DNA from: Lumbricus rubellus
Taxonomy: Eukaryota > Annelida > Clitellata > Crassiclitellata > Lumbricidae
DNA length: 64,000 nucleotides
Assembly (NCBI GenBank): GCA_945859605.1
Contig: OX243824.1
Coordinates: 27,845,640 to 27,909,639 of the forward strand
Reading direction: 5' to 3'
Part shown: one piece after another, positions 1 through 13,000 of the stretch
How the letters are laid out: the number at the start of each line of letters is the position of its first letter
Numbering within the stretch: position 1 is the first letter of the stretch
The notes under the pieces: generated by a model
What the model was told of the DNA's origin: nothing
The model's input: the letters and a program-made list of their open reading frames with translations, nothing else
Databases searched by the model: none
Position numbers and translations under genes: made by a program

Positions 1-283
1 GCATCAATTCGACTTGCAAGAAGGAGTTGAGCAGAAGAGGGTCCATGGACATAGGCTTGGACATCATCAGCGAAAAGGTGGCCAGTTGCAGAGTGGCCAG
101 GGAAAAGAGAGGTAATGCCAGCCGTGTAAAGGATGAAAAGGAGTGGGCCTAGGACAGAACCCTGAGGAACACCCAAGACAACAGGGACCCACTGAGTCCT
201 AGAGTCACCAGAGATGATCATTTGGGTGCGATCAGACAGGTAGGACCGAAACCAAAGGAGAGGAGAACCCTTGAGTCCGCAGT
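1..283 (-). mobile_element. CR1/L2-like LINE reverse transcriptase fragment
   Basis: The minus strand reads through without a stop and carries reverse transcriptase signatures: GVPQGSVLGPLLFILYT, then HLFADDVQAYV, whose FADD is the catalytic palm motif. The motif wording is that of CR1/L2-type non-LTR retrotransposons. The fragment runs into the left edge and its 5' side stops near 283, so it is only a central piece of the RT domain. It lies on the 3' (cytoplasmic) side of the receptor gene, probably in an intron. Confidence 0.85.
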
Positions 284-932
284 GCGTTGGTCTTTTTGAG
301 GGTGGTCCACTAGACTAAACCACGGCTTATTACCTGTCATGAATATGACTCATAATTGACACCGGCAAAATGCCTTGTTTAACCTTAGCTCATGTTTGTA
401 TTAGCCCAAAAACATGAACCAGGGATTTTTACAGGAATTTTTAACTGCACAACCAGCAACTTGAATCTTGTGTGTCTTTTGACGACTTGTTTTCTTGTCG
501 TTCGGCATAAATTTTCACAAAAATATTGCGCGTCGCCAGCGATAAAACCTGATGACCTATTTTTAGTCACCCTGAAGGTACAAAGCACTTCAAAACACGA
601 GAAGTAGCCTAAAAAATCCACATTTGTAGGCATACGCTATTGGCGTATTTTTTCTTCCATTCAGGTCTTCAAATCGGCTGAAGTTACCTTTCCAATTATT
701 TCACTGCACAAGATATCTTTTACAAAGTTCTGCATGAATTCCTTTGCAACTGCACATTTTGTGTACAACTGCACGTTAGAAAAAGTCCTGACATGGACGA
801 TGTCAAGCCCCAACTGTATTCGAAACGATGAATGAAAATGAATTTTCCATTTGACAGTAGTTTAAACTTTTGAAAATTTGATCAAAACACTTTTGATATA
901 AGCTTAAATGCGAAAAGTATATCAAATTTTAC
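284..932. other. no feature recognised
   Basis: AT-rich DNA downstream of the transmembrane exon of the receptor gene. I looked for a cytoplasmic exon on the minus strand and found no convincing one with splice sites in the right phase. Confidence 0.4.
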
Positions 933-1038
933 CTGCGCCAATAAAGAAACGCCAACAGTGCCAATATGATGAGTAGTGCACAAAGAGATCCAACGACGGC
1001 ACCAACGATAGCGCCAGATGAACCAGAAGCTGATATGG
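933..1038 (-). CDS. receptor exon 12: transmembrane segment
   Basis: The acceptor is tttacag before CCATATCAGC and the donor is GTAAAATT after TGGCGCAG. In phase 1 it encodes a short Ser/Gly linker and a hydrophobic run containing GAVVGSLCALLIILALLAFL, followed by Tyr-Trp-Arg, a basic stop-transfer end. With the N-terminal signal peptide this gives type I topology. The exon ends with two bases of a codon, so at least one more exon lies at lower coordinates outside the visible coding region. Confidence 0.85.
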
Positions 1039-4000
1039 CTGTAAACATAATTATAGTAGGCCTACATAGTTTAAACATGATCAATCAGTCGTTTAATACA
1101 GGTACCCTAGTGGATACCCAATTTCGAGTGATCTTCCTTCTGGTTTTCCTCGTCGGACCCTCATGCATCATGATTGTCTAATCGTTTATTTCCTCGAGGT
1201 TTCCGTACTGAGAGTGCCTCTAAAAAGCTATAACGGTATAACCCATTAATACACTGTGTCCGCATGAAAAGTAGAACACAAACAAAAGTGTCATAACTCG
1301 GTCAAAACTTTTAGGATTTGTCTGAAATTTTAAAAACATCAAAACTGACAATATGTATTATGTACACGAGGTCATAAAGCCGATTAGAAGTATTCAGGAG
1401 TTCTTCAAATTTATAGGCTAAGTGTTTAAAGCGCAGCACCGAAAAATTGAACTTTCCAACATGCAAAAGCTGAAAGGAAGTAAAATTCAGCTATATAGCC
1501 TATGGTGTTCAAAATGTGCTTCTTGTTCACGGACACACGACCGTAGACGTGGACGCTAAGTAGCCTACTGTTTGATGGTCCGGTCGATGATCACATGGTC
1601 AAACAGTTGCCACTCTTCAATCAGACGCACCCGTGCCCTGCGGTTATCGATGTCATGAATACGGGAACGAAAAACGCGCTCTCCAGTACATGTACTCCGG
1701 ATCGAGGTCTGGACAGCCACAGCCGCGGGATATAAAGTTGAGAGTCTTCCGGGACAGCTATTACTCTAAGGTCGTGTGTTCGTGAACAAAAATGACATTT
1801 TGAGCACCATAAATAGCTGAATTTTACGTCCTTTATATAAGCTTACATCAGAAACTGTAAATAATACGCGACTTCTCTCAAACTTTAGGCTACGTAGGCG
1901 AAGTAGGGGCAAAACGGACTCATGGGGTATGACGAATCCCGTCAATTTAAAATATCTATAATAACGCCACATTCCGAATGAGCCTTCTTCTTCTTCTTCT
2001 TGTCTCTCTTCCGTCAAACGTGCGTTGACGGTGAGGCATTCTCGACATTCCTCTGTCTCTGGTCGTGTCCAAGGCCTTTCACATAATGAACTTCATTATT
2101 GAACTTTAAGTAGTAATACTGTAATACTGTTGGCGACTTAGTGATTTGTCCAAACTAAACCGCCGAAACGACATCCCGTTTTTTAGGATGAAAAGTTGAT
2201 TTTCGACCAGTCTGATCCTATTTTTCAAGAGGCAGTAATTTGTTAAGTATTCAATTGCGCATTTTGTAAAACACTTCTTCTACTGTTTTAACAAGCACAA
2301 TATTTGCAGGATGCCACTTGCCCAGTGGATTTAGCCTAATATTTACTATTGAAAAATTTATACCCTATGCATGGGGCGAATTGGACCAGCATGGGGCAAG
2401 ACGTGATCCATCTAGCCCCGTTTGTGTGAATTCTTCGTGTGGTTCGACTATTTGATCGGAAATAGACGACAGTTATGGGTGAACATCAACAGCAGACGTA
2501 GGCCTACAGTAGAAAATTAATCAGTGAAAGTGAACATTTTTAAAGGTTGCGGTGGTATGAGAATGACAGAGACGGATTGTGTGGTCATATAATTAAGGAT
2601 ACCTTTAAAGGAGTTTCATCTTGTTGGTTTATGGCACAGAAACTGTTAGTTTCACAATTCACATGGCAAGGGCTTAATTTGTTACGGACTGCGTATACAA
2701 ACTTACAGGGTGCATGAGAACAAACTAATTGTAACAAATTAATGGTAGTTGCGATAGGTAGGCGACCCACGGTAGGCTATTGTATTACGACGCGGTACTT
2801 CGAATGCAATTTCCTCGGGCATTTAGGCTAGCTGAATTTTGATATTTTGGTGACGGCGTAAATTAAAACAAATAAAGTTCGTGGTAACTCGTCGAGTTAA
2901 TTACAGTACATATGAAACAATTTATATTATGATGTCTGAAACGTGGCCTAATGCAGCAGATATATCTTATACCAACCCGAGAATTGGTATTCCCCATGTG
3001 GGATGAATAGCATGTCTCATGAGTCATGAATAGGCCTACCGCAATTATCAACCAAGTACCCTGGCTTGTAAAAGAATGGTCAAGGCACTGATCTGGAGCG
3101 TCACACTGTACGGAGCAGAGACCTGGACGATGAGAAAGGAGGATGTCAAACGAATAGAAGCGTTCGAGATGTGGATATGAAGAAGGATGGAAAGGGTCAG
3201 CTGGACAGAACATAAATCAAATGAAGAAGTACATGTACTGAAGAAGGTGGAAGAGGAAAGATCCTTGATGAATACAATTAGAACAAGGCAGAAGAACTGG
3301 ATAGGACATGTAATGAGAGGCAACTCCTTGCAAAAAGACATTGTGGAAGGCAAAATGGAGGGGAAGAGGGGAAGAGGAAGACCTAGGGAAAAGTTCTTGG
3401 ACTGGATGAGAGGCAGCGTACCTAAAGAAGAAGACCCTGGGGTAAAAGAAGAAGACCCTGGGGTATACCCGTGTTAAACCAAGCAAATGATTTCAAACAT
3501 TACTAATTATAAATGATGCATATTACCTGTACAGTATTTGTCACTGCTGTCTATATTGGAGAAACCTTCAAAGCAACTGCAAGTATAGCTCCCGAGAGTG
3601 TTAGTACAGTTTCCGGTATTGCTATCACATTCCATGTATGGATACGTTGGTGAGCATTCGTCTATATCTACAGAAAAGCGCTAAAATTATAATAAAAGAC
3701 ATTCATGTTAAGCTCCTATTTTAAGATCATTTTGCCACAATGCGACAGAAGACTTGAGTTGGTCGCAGGCTGTTTGTAGTAGTCAAAAATTCGCAAGAAT
3801 GTTATTAAATTGACCGGTTTTCGATCGCCATCTTTGCTACTGAACTTTTTTCTTTTTGTGCCATAGTAAGCGAAATACTCATTTTAATAAATTTCTCCAT
3901 ATCAATGCGGACAAACTTCTTGCTTGATAAAAGATGCAAGGTGCTTTATGAACAAGTGATATTGGCGGCTCACTAAAAAGTTAAATGACATTGTCATCAA

Positions 4001-7000
4001 GACAGGCCCGGCCATAGGGTCTGTGGGGCCCAAGGCAGCAGCGAGTTCTCAAGCATAAATTTCCGCAGTTGATTTCCTCTCAATATTGCGCTGGTGGGGT
4101 GCGTCACCTTAAATTGAAACACTTAACGTTTTTCTCAAATTTCTTTAGAGCTGATAGCACTGTGTTAAAATAAATCACGTTGATATGATATAGGCTACAG
4201 TTGTACACATATTTGACTCTCAAATGATGCATGCAAGCGTTTAATAATTTTCAAAGAATGCTATAATGTTATCATTAAAAAATTACTAATAATTATGTTC
4301 CATCGTAAGCAGCCCAAGATAGGACAATAATATCCATGATGTCAGATTGAGAAAATTTAATGATGTGAACTTAATAACATGAGCGAGCATTTTCAATATA
4401 ATATAATCAATAAAATCAAGCCAGCAGCACCGCAAGTATTAATAGTTCTAGACAGTCCATGGCTTCCTCTGCTGTATAGCAGTAACAATAGGTGTGCTCC
4501 ATCCTACGAACCGTGCCATCTTAGGTAACTTTCCCCTACTACCGTATGTGGGGGTTATCTAAGTAGGCCCTAATGCAAAATCATGGGCATAAATTATAGG
4601 AAATGAGACCTACGTTTTGATTTTTAAGAAATTTCTTTGCACCAAAGCATCAATGATGCTAATTATTTCAAAAAGGGAAACGGAGACACTTACATTTAGG
4701 CACCGCTGTGAAAAAATTCATGTTCTAAATTTGCTGCTTTGCATTTGTCTAACTCTAGCTGAAAATGTCATCACTGCTATTGTGTTTTGCCCTTTCCTGC
4801 AAAAATGTTTTGTCTGCAAACGTTCATGTGCAAAATTGAAGCGAAATAAGATAATCAGGGGCCTCCTTCTTTAAAAATCACTCTGTCACATTCACGTGGC
4901 ATATTGACTACGAGCATAGTTGTTAGACGACGTAACCATTATCAATTTTAACAAAGTAAAAAATATAGCCAGCAGCGCGGGGCCCTGGAAGCGCGGGGCC
5001 CAAGGCGGCTGCCTCGCTCGCCTTGCCCAAAGGCCGGGCCTGCATCAAGAGATAGTAGAAATTAGCAAGCCAGTTTCAATTCTAACGTTTTCCATTTTCC
5101 GAAGCAGGTGCGGTTTGGATACATTTGCATTTTTCAGAATGGATAATGCTAGCCCTTTAATTCATTCTGAAATAGTAGGCCTCAGGCCCGCCGAGAGGGG
5201 GGGGCAGGGGGGGCAAATGCCCAGGGGCCCGGGAGCTTTAAGGGGGCCCGGGCAAGAATGATAATAATTTTTTATATTATTATTTTATTATTGTTGTATA
5301 ATTATTATTTTATTTTTATTATTACTATTATTTATTTATTTTATTAATATTATATTAAATTGTCATTTATAACTTGCCTAAAAACAATATTGCACAAAAG
5401 CGCGTCACTGGAAAGTCTATTCATTATAACTCTTAGACAAATAAGTGGGGGTTTTTTGGCGTATAAAGTTCGGAAGTTTATTCCACTCAGACGGGCCAAT
5501 TAGCGCAATATTTTTCATAAAATTATTACGGACCCAACCTATAATCACCTATAGGCCTACAAGGCTACAAAGCTTACGATTTTTGCCGTTTTAAACGTAG
5601 CCTAACATTAGGCCTACTGTCTCATAACTATGTTTGCATTGTCCGATTTCAATCATAAACTGCATAAAGTAAGCAAATTTAAACTACAAATTTCTTTCGT
5701 AACGATGAAATATAAACACAATTTCACAAATATGGAGCACAAAACGAAAAGAAAAAGCTGTTAGGCCTATGAGGGTTTGCCAAGAATTAAGACGGTAGGC
5801 CTATAGTCGCACAGTAGGCCTAGGCCTATTTAAATTCGAGTTCTCAAAACAAGGCAAGTCCGTATATAGCCTATCACTAGTCTTCTACCTCGGTTGATTC
5901 TAGTGAATTAAACGTGCCTGATGAACATAAATGAATGTATAAAGATAATTTTTTTGTGGTGTTAGAATCCAATCTCAAAAGATGACAAATGACAATGTGC
6001 TATTATAGGCTAAATAAAACTTATGAAAATACTGAAATTATAGAAACTGGTAAGACTTGGTTGTGATATTGGCACTGAGCTGCCATCAGGGCGTGTGACT
6101 CTTGCGGAAGCTGAAGGATCTTTCAGCAAGCTCCAGTAAATTAAAAGTAGGCCTATCTGTTATGAAGTAGGCTAGGACAGACTGAATGGCCTTGCAACTC
6201 CTGCAATCGAATATGATCCTGCAAAATCATTGAACTAGCCTACTAGGAAATTAGCCTATTAACGACTTGCTCCATGGCGGTTAAATCCAAAAAATTTGCA
6301 TTTTTCATGATTAGGTCCTACCATAAAGTTGAAATTTTAATTCTTAATAATAATAATTTATTATTAAGAACTGATTAAAATCATAATAGCCTATATAGGC
6401 TTGTACATTGGGCTATCGGTAGCCTATCGTACATGCGTATGCCAACATTCTTCTTATTTCTATTTTCTATTAGCCCAAAGATAGTTTAGGGCCCGTGACT
6501 GCCCCTGCCCAGGGGCCCGGAATTTCTGTCGGCGGGCCTGGTAGGCCTATGCATGGTTTTTGCAGCTCATAACATTTTGCCAAACTTCAGTCCATAGTGA
6601 GACTACAAGAATTTATGTTGGATTACTTAGCTAGTTCGACAGACACGTTTCATAGCTATTTATTTTTTAATTAGACATGATTGTGCAAACCTTCGCAAAC
6701 TTTGCTTCCGTTGTTCTGAAAGCCTGTTCTACATGTGCACTCGTAAGTGCCGTCAAGATTGATGCATTCTCCAAAGGTAGGATTACATTGGTTGCTTGCT
6801 GTTGACAAGCACTCTTCAATGTCTATAATAAGCACATAAACACTAAGATTAAAATCATAATTTTTATTACCCCGCCTGATAAACATCAAGCAACAGTATA
6901 GTCAGTGAACAGCCTGGAGTGGCCGCGATGTGTGACTTAACATACATGTAGACCCACAATCCGGTGTCCATGACATCTGCTGACATCAAATCAAAAGTAG

Positions 7001-10000
7001 GCTTACTGTCATATAATAAAACTTTTAAATAATATGTGGCATGCATGCATGCATTGCATAGGCCTATCTGGTTTTCTAGATGACACATCGACACCTTTAG
7101 CAGTAATTTTATTTGCTTCTCTGTCTTGAATTACATGGTCGACAAATTCTGTTATGCTGGAAAATCCTATGTTGAGTAAGTTTTCAAATGACTGAGAATC
7201 CGGACACCGTCGACGAAGATATTTAATCCTCATAATATATAGGGAAGCGGGGTAATTTCGGCCATTTTTCTATTTTTGTAATACATTGAAACTGGTTGAC
7301 TGCTAAATTTAAACAAAACTACAACTAAAAAAAGTAAGATAGAGAAAATATACTGCAAGATTCCTTTTTGGGATTGAGAAGAACATTTGTGGAAAACATG
7401 CTATTTTTAAAGTGACTTTTTGACCGGTTTCACTCCGACATAAGGGGTGAATTCGGCCAGCAGAGCTAAATTGATTTTCACAACTAACCAGACGAGATAA
7501 TAATGCACAAATGTATTCAGGGGCGCAACCAGAAAATTTTCCTGGGGGTGCTCAAAATTATTGCAAGTACCGAAGGTGCGAAGCCAATTCCGACTAGGGG
7601 GTCTGGAGGAGCGTCGTAAGCTCCCCCAGCGGGTAACAGGACAATTACCCCTGGACAATTACCCCCCGGACAATTACCCCCGGACAATTACCCCCGGGGA
7701 CAATTACTCCCGGACAATTACCCCCCGGACAACTACCCCCTGTGCCAATTACCCCCGGGCAACTACCCCCCGTACCAATTACCCCCCGGACAATTACCCC
7801 CCGTGCCAAAAATTAAATCTATGTCATGTTAACGCCTACCTAATTAAATATTTAAATGTTATTGATTAGTTTTGACTTTAGTTAGCATAATAACTAAGCA
7901 AGGTTAAGAGCAACTCCACGAAGATAAGCAAGTTATTGTGAAACGTTCAAGAAAAATACTAAATCAAATCTGAAAACGGTTCTAAGCTATATAATGTGTG
8001 AATAAGGCTAAAAGTTCAAGAAAACTTCAACGTTTTAAACGCCTGCTTAATATTTAAATGTAATTATCGATAGAGTTCTGCCTATTTTCGTAGCCTACTC
8101 AGCGAAAGGACACCATTTTGCTAAATTCTTGTGTTTCTTCTGTTTCACATAATGAAAACCTTCGAAACAACGTTTATCTTTCCCTTTCTCAGATTTATAA
8201 AATTCCATCATGACTAGTCAGACTAGATATCTAAATTAAGTAGACTGTGTGTAAGCTAACTCCGTATTGCATTGAATAAGTATTGTAGAGTGAGATAGTG
8301 AAGAAAGATGGCTATAGGCCTACCACAGTAGGCCCTAAAGTTAATTTAGGATAGGCTTAGACAGCGCTGAACGTCCGACAAATACAAAGAGATTAGTAAA
8401 GAGATTAACGCGTGAGAGAACAAGCTCACACTGTGACACGGGGGGTAATTGTCCGGGGGTAATTGGTACAGGGGGTAGTTGTCCGGGGGGTAATTGGCAC
8501 GGGGGGTAGTTGTCCGGGGGGTAATTGTCCTGGGGGTAATTGTCCAGGGGGTAATTGTCGGGGGGTAATTGTCCGGGGGGTAATTGTCCAGGGGGTAATT
8601 GCTTTAGAACCCCCCCAGCGGGGTCTGGGGCGGAGCCCCAGAAACCATCGCAATTTTTACATTTGACATCATCTAGAGCACGTTTCAGGCTCTTGCTTGC
8701 CAGCTGTATTTATAAGCGATAAAGTCATGAAAACTTCTGAAAACATGGTTAAACACTTCAAAAATGCCGTTTGTGTCTAATCTAGTCCCTCCCCCAATAA
8801 CCAGTGTTTTATCTAGTCCCTTCTAACTTCTGAGGGAATCAAGGTTTCTCGGAAAAGCGAGCATCTGACGGAAAATCTCAGAAGCACGCGTGGCGTCGAG
8901 AGGGCAAGGGGCTTTGGGTGGGATGTGCCCCTCCACATCAGAAATTTTCTAATTTCCACACTGCAATGGCAGCGTTTTAAGTTGCCATCTAAAGCAAAAT
9001 TGATACACTATTTCAGTGCTGATAAGAGTGGTCTAAACTTCAATGAATATAGGCCTACTCACAATTTAAAAAATATTTTGTTGAGCTTCCACTTTATTAT
9101 GGCAACATTTTAAGATGCCAACTTAGCAAAGTAACTCTTTTACTTCAGTGCTGATAAAAAAAGGAGTGGTTTCAGATTTCAACTTAGCCTAGCAGGGTAG
9201 GGGTTTGGGCAGGGGGATATGCTTCCTCCCCCAGCATAGTATTTTTCTTTCCACACTGCAGTTGTATCATTTTAGGCTGTCATTTTAGCGAAATTAATCA
9301 TGATTTCATTGCTTAAAGACATGGTGTAAGACTTCAGTGCCCCCCCCCATTGTTTGATTTTTTAAATTTCCATACTGTAATGGTAGGCATTTAAGCTGTC
9401 ATCTTAATAAAAAAATTGCACATATTCAATGCTGATAGCCATAGATTTTAGCTTAAAATTTCAGAGTGTTGCCTCACAATTAGCCTAGGCCTAGGCTTGC
9501 TTAAAATTTTGGATAGGCACAGTGCACCGTGACTTTTAAGCAGTCATTTTTACAAAATAGCTCATGATTTTAAAATGACAGTTTACATGTATGTAATACA
9601 ATAAGCAGAGGGCGCCAGAGGAAAACTTGGATGGACAACATAAGAGAAGATCTGGAAGAAAGGAACATGGATATGAGGAATGCCATGGATATCATCAAGG
9701 ACAGAACAGGGTGGAGACGCCATGTAAAGGCCTCATCGTCGGCGCGGCCGGACGGAGGAGAGCAATGATGATGATGAATACAATAATTATAACAAACAGC
9801 AACTAAAAACTATCATTTTGTCAAATTTTCTGTGAGAAATTTTCATTTCTGGGCGCTTTCTCGCTGGAAATGTCTAGATCAAACAAAGCTGAATAACTAT
9901 AGGCTATATTATTATAATACTAATTTAAAGGAAAACAATTCTTAGCTATAGGCCTTATTAAAATAGCACACACGATACTATCAATTAAGTCGTAACATAT

Positions 10001-13000
10001 TATCGATAAATTGGTGACACCCTGTAATGTAAAGGCATAGGTATAACGCTTTTAATTCATCACTAGGCAAATTCTCGAGACCCAAGACAAACTCAGGTAG
10101 ACCAGCTAAACACTGAAATCAAGTGCTTTATAAACCATGAATTTGACTAAGATTATAAATACAAAAGAAAGAAGGAACTTGCTTGATTGTGTAATCTGAA
10201 AGACATAGAGAGTGAAATACCCCTACCCCAACCCTCCCACCCCCACCCCAAACAAAAACTCATCGAATTTGGAAAAAATGTGTGGATCACCTTTTTAGCC
10301 CCGGGGGGGTGCTCAAGCACCCCCAGCACCCCCCTAGTTGCGCCACTGAATGTATTAAGCGATATCACTGAAGCCCTAATATGAAGTACCGGTAACACAT
10401 AACTTTTTATTATTATCTTTAAACATTGTTTTCGATATAACGATTCGCCTTTCCTCATGGCCGATTTTATCCCGACTCACCCACCCTCCATAATAACTTA
10501 ACGAGCAGAGGCCGCCATTTTGGACACTGGATTTGGATAACCAAATTGGCAAACAAATATTGTGGTTTGCAGAATAAAAAGCAAATAATCGACATTTGAA
10601 CCAGATTACCTTAATTTCTTAACTTTTATTGGAGACAGCATAGATAAATGGATTACGCTCAAACTCGTTTTTTCGATTTCAGCGAATTATAATTATTTTC
10701 CGTAATTTTATTTTCGTCTGATGTTCCTAAGGCTGTCTCCATCTTTCAAGGATAGGCCTGCTGAATCGGGCTAACCGTTTTACTAATTGTTTGCAAATAA
10801 ATTTGTTATTTAGGCAACTTGTTGATTAAAATTAAATTGTCTAAACATGGTTTTTAATTTTAAGCTGCAAGTTTATAGTAGCCTACAATACGCAACAAAT
10901 TAAATTATGTTTGCTTGCCGTTTATTTCTCGTTTTACCTTCATTTTATTTTTGTTAATAAAACGACGTTTTTTCCCAATTTTTTCGGGTTTGCCGTTTCG
11001 TACCCTACTGCTGCAAGTTTCTTCCTCATTATTAAGAGATTAGCCTACTCCTTCTTCATTACTTAGCAAGGGTTAAAGGTTTAGGCCTACTTGGCCTTCT
11101 GAGGCAGAAAATGTAGTCGTTGATTTGAAATCCAGAATGGCTTGTAGGGCCATCCTTAGGCCAGTTGACTTTGATAAACCATTTTATTTAGCTGCTGATG
11201 CTTCATAGCTTTTGTGTTGAAGGTTGTCAGTACCATGCGATTGACGATGTGGAACATTCGCATCACTGGTTGTGTTTGAGAGAACCACAGCCATTTATCA
11301 ACTGTATGGCTGCCTCAAAAACAGAAAGTCCTGCGATGGAGCCTTCAATTTCAACAGTACGATTTAGACGTTAAGCTAATCTGTTTTCCAGACATTTCAA
11401 GTTTTCAACTCCTCTCTCAACGTGACCCATGAACCTTGTACATTATTAGGCTATATGATTCTCTTATAAAAAAAATGTCAGTTTTATACAAGTGCTACTG
11501 AATTTTATTTTGTTGTGGGCATTGGATAGTCTAAAAGACTAACGTTCATGATGTAGCATTTCATGACATTTAATATTGGAAAACCACCGTAGACCTGTAA
11601 TGTTTCCTCTTTTCGTGGCTGGGATCTATTATGATTGATCCAATATCCCATCATTTCATTCTTTTCATAGTAAAGATGCACCCCGTCTAATGGGAAGGAA
11701 GACTGGCTATTATAAATAGATGTGTTCGTGGTTGACGTAGAGACCAGATTTATTTAAAGCTCGCGCTGCTGTGTCTTCGTTGTCATGTAGCCTTTGTACC
11801 TTTAATGCTCGGATGCTATATATACAGTAGGTGGGGCGAAAAATCAAAATATGCCGGACAACGGCGGGAACCGCTATGTGGGCGAGTGCATGGTGAACGA
11901 GAATAGTCTTCCATTTTTTCAGTAGGCGTGAGGTGCAAAGCGTGTGTAGGCCTCTGAGTAAGCTCAGGCCTACTTGTGCTTAAATAAAACAAATTGCTGT
12001 GCTGATTATCGTTGGAAAACCATCTGAATTCAACCACTGCCAATAAGCGAAATTTATTTTTGCTCGCAATATCTTGCTGGCTTACGAAGCTAGATTTCAA
12101 GAGCAACATTTTTGAAATATTGTTTAGACAAAGAATTACAAACCTTCGCACATTTGGTTTCCTTTATTCTGAAAGCCCGTTTTACACGAGCAGTTGTAAC
12201 TGCCACCGACATTGATGCATTCTCCAAATTTAGGATCACACAGGTTACCAGAAGAAGTAAGAAGCGTGCACTCGTCGATGTCTATGATACGCAAGCCACA
12301 ACAACGCTACAATCACTATCTGGCAATATTGTATTCACTTAACTGAGAGTTGAGTCGCTTATTGCAATTCTGCAACAGCAAAAATACTGTTGCGGTAGAA
12401 TTGGGGAACAGTTATACAGAATAACTTAACTTTTAAACCAGAAGAAGGCACAAGAAATCTGTAGTGTTTGCAACTGCGTCCGCTAAATTCACATCAAGGA
12501 CGGCATGGTCTACCAACACGATCTTAGAGTAAATCCATGCATAGGCTCGAATCAACCGCTATGACCCTGGACCCAAAGAACCCATTGGTCCTTCTGACTC
12601 GGGCAACCGCATTCGCATTCATTAGCCGACTACCGGTAGACACCTGCCCTCAAGGGTTTCGTTACATCTTTTCGCACGTCACGAGGAGATGTGGTAACCT
12701 AAGACCGAAAGCCATTGGAGGATTTGTATAGCCTTTCTTCAAGACGGATCAAAGGCGTTCCACAACCATAGAGCGGCCAAGTAAGCCTGACTTAACCCTA
12801 TGACGCACACCTTCCGCGCCAACGCATTTAGCACACCTGGGGTCCAATGGACCCCACCGATAACATGGGTTGAAATTATATCAATTAGATAGAACTTGGG
12901 AATGAATGACTTAAATTTATGTTGTACATAGCACATGCACTCATGGAACATGTTTGGGTCAATATGTAGGCCGAAAATTAACCCTCTAGGGCTGCCAAGA

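Larger units (their letters stand above)
7518..10348. mobile_element. composite non-autonomous hAT element, 2831 bp
   Basis: The left end is CAGGGGCGCAACCAG and the right end, read inward, is CAGTGGCGCAACTAGGG. A perfect 8-bp duplication aatgtatt flanks it (7510-7517, 10349-10356). Inside are a foldback element (7634..8612), about four degenerate tandem units of 110-170 bp sharing phrases such as ttccacactgcaatgg (8930-9450), and a LINE 3' fragment (9606..9775). It lies in the receptor intron between exons 9 and 10. Confidence 0.9.

Noticed and set aside
385..633. Minus-strand open frame as a cytoplasmic exon of the receptor
   Set aside because: No donor/acceptor pair in the phase required after exon 12 and no domain resemblance.
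1766..2017. Minus-strand open frame of 83 codons
   Set aside because: Glu-rich start comes from a (ttc)n run; no other coding sign and no splice context.
7640..8600. CRISPR-like regular repeats
   Set aside because: The 15-bp units are contiguous with no unique spacers, lie in a eukaryotic transposon, and form inverted arms.
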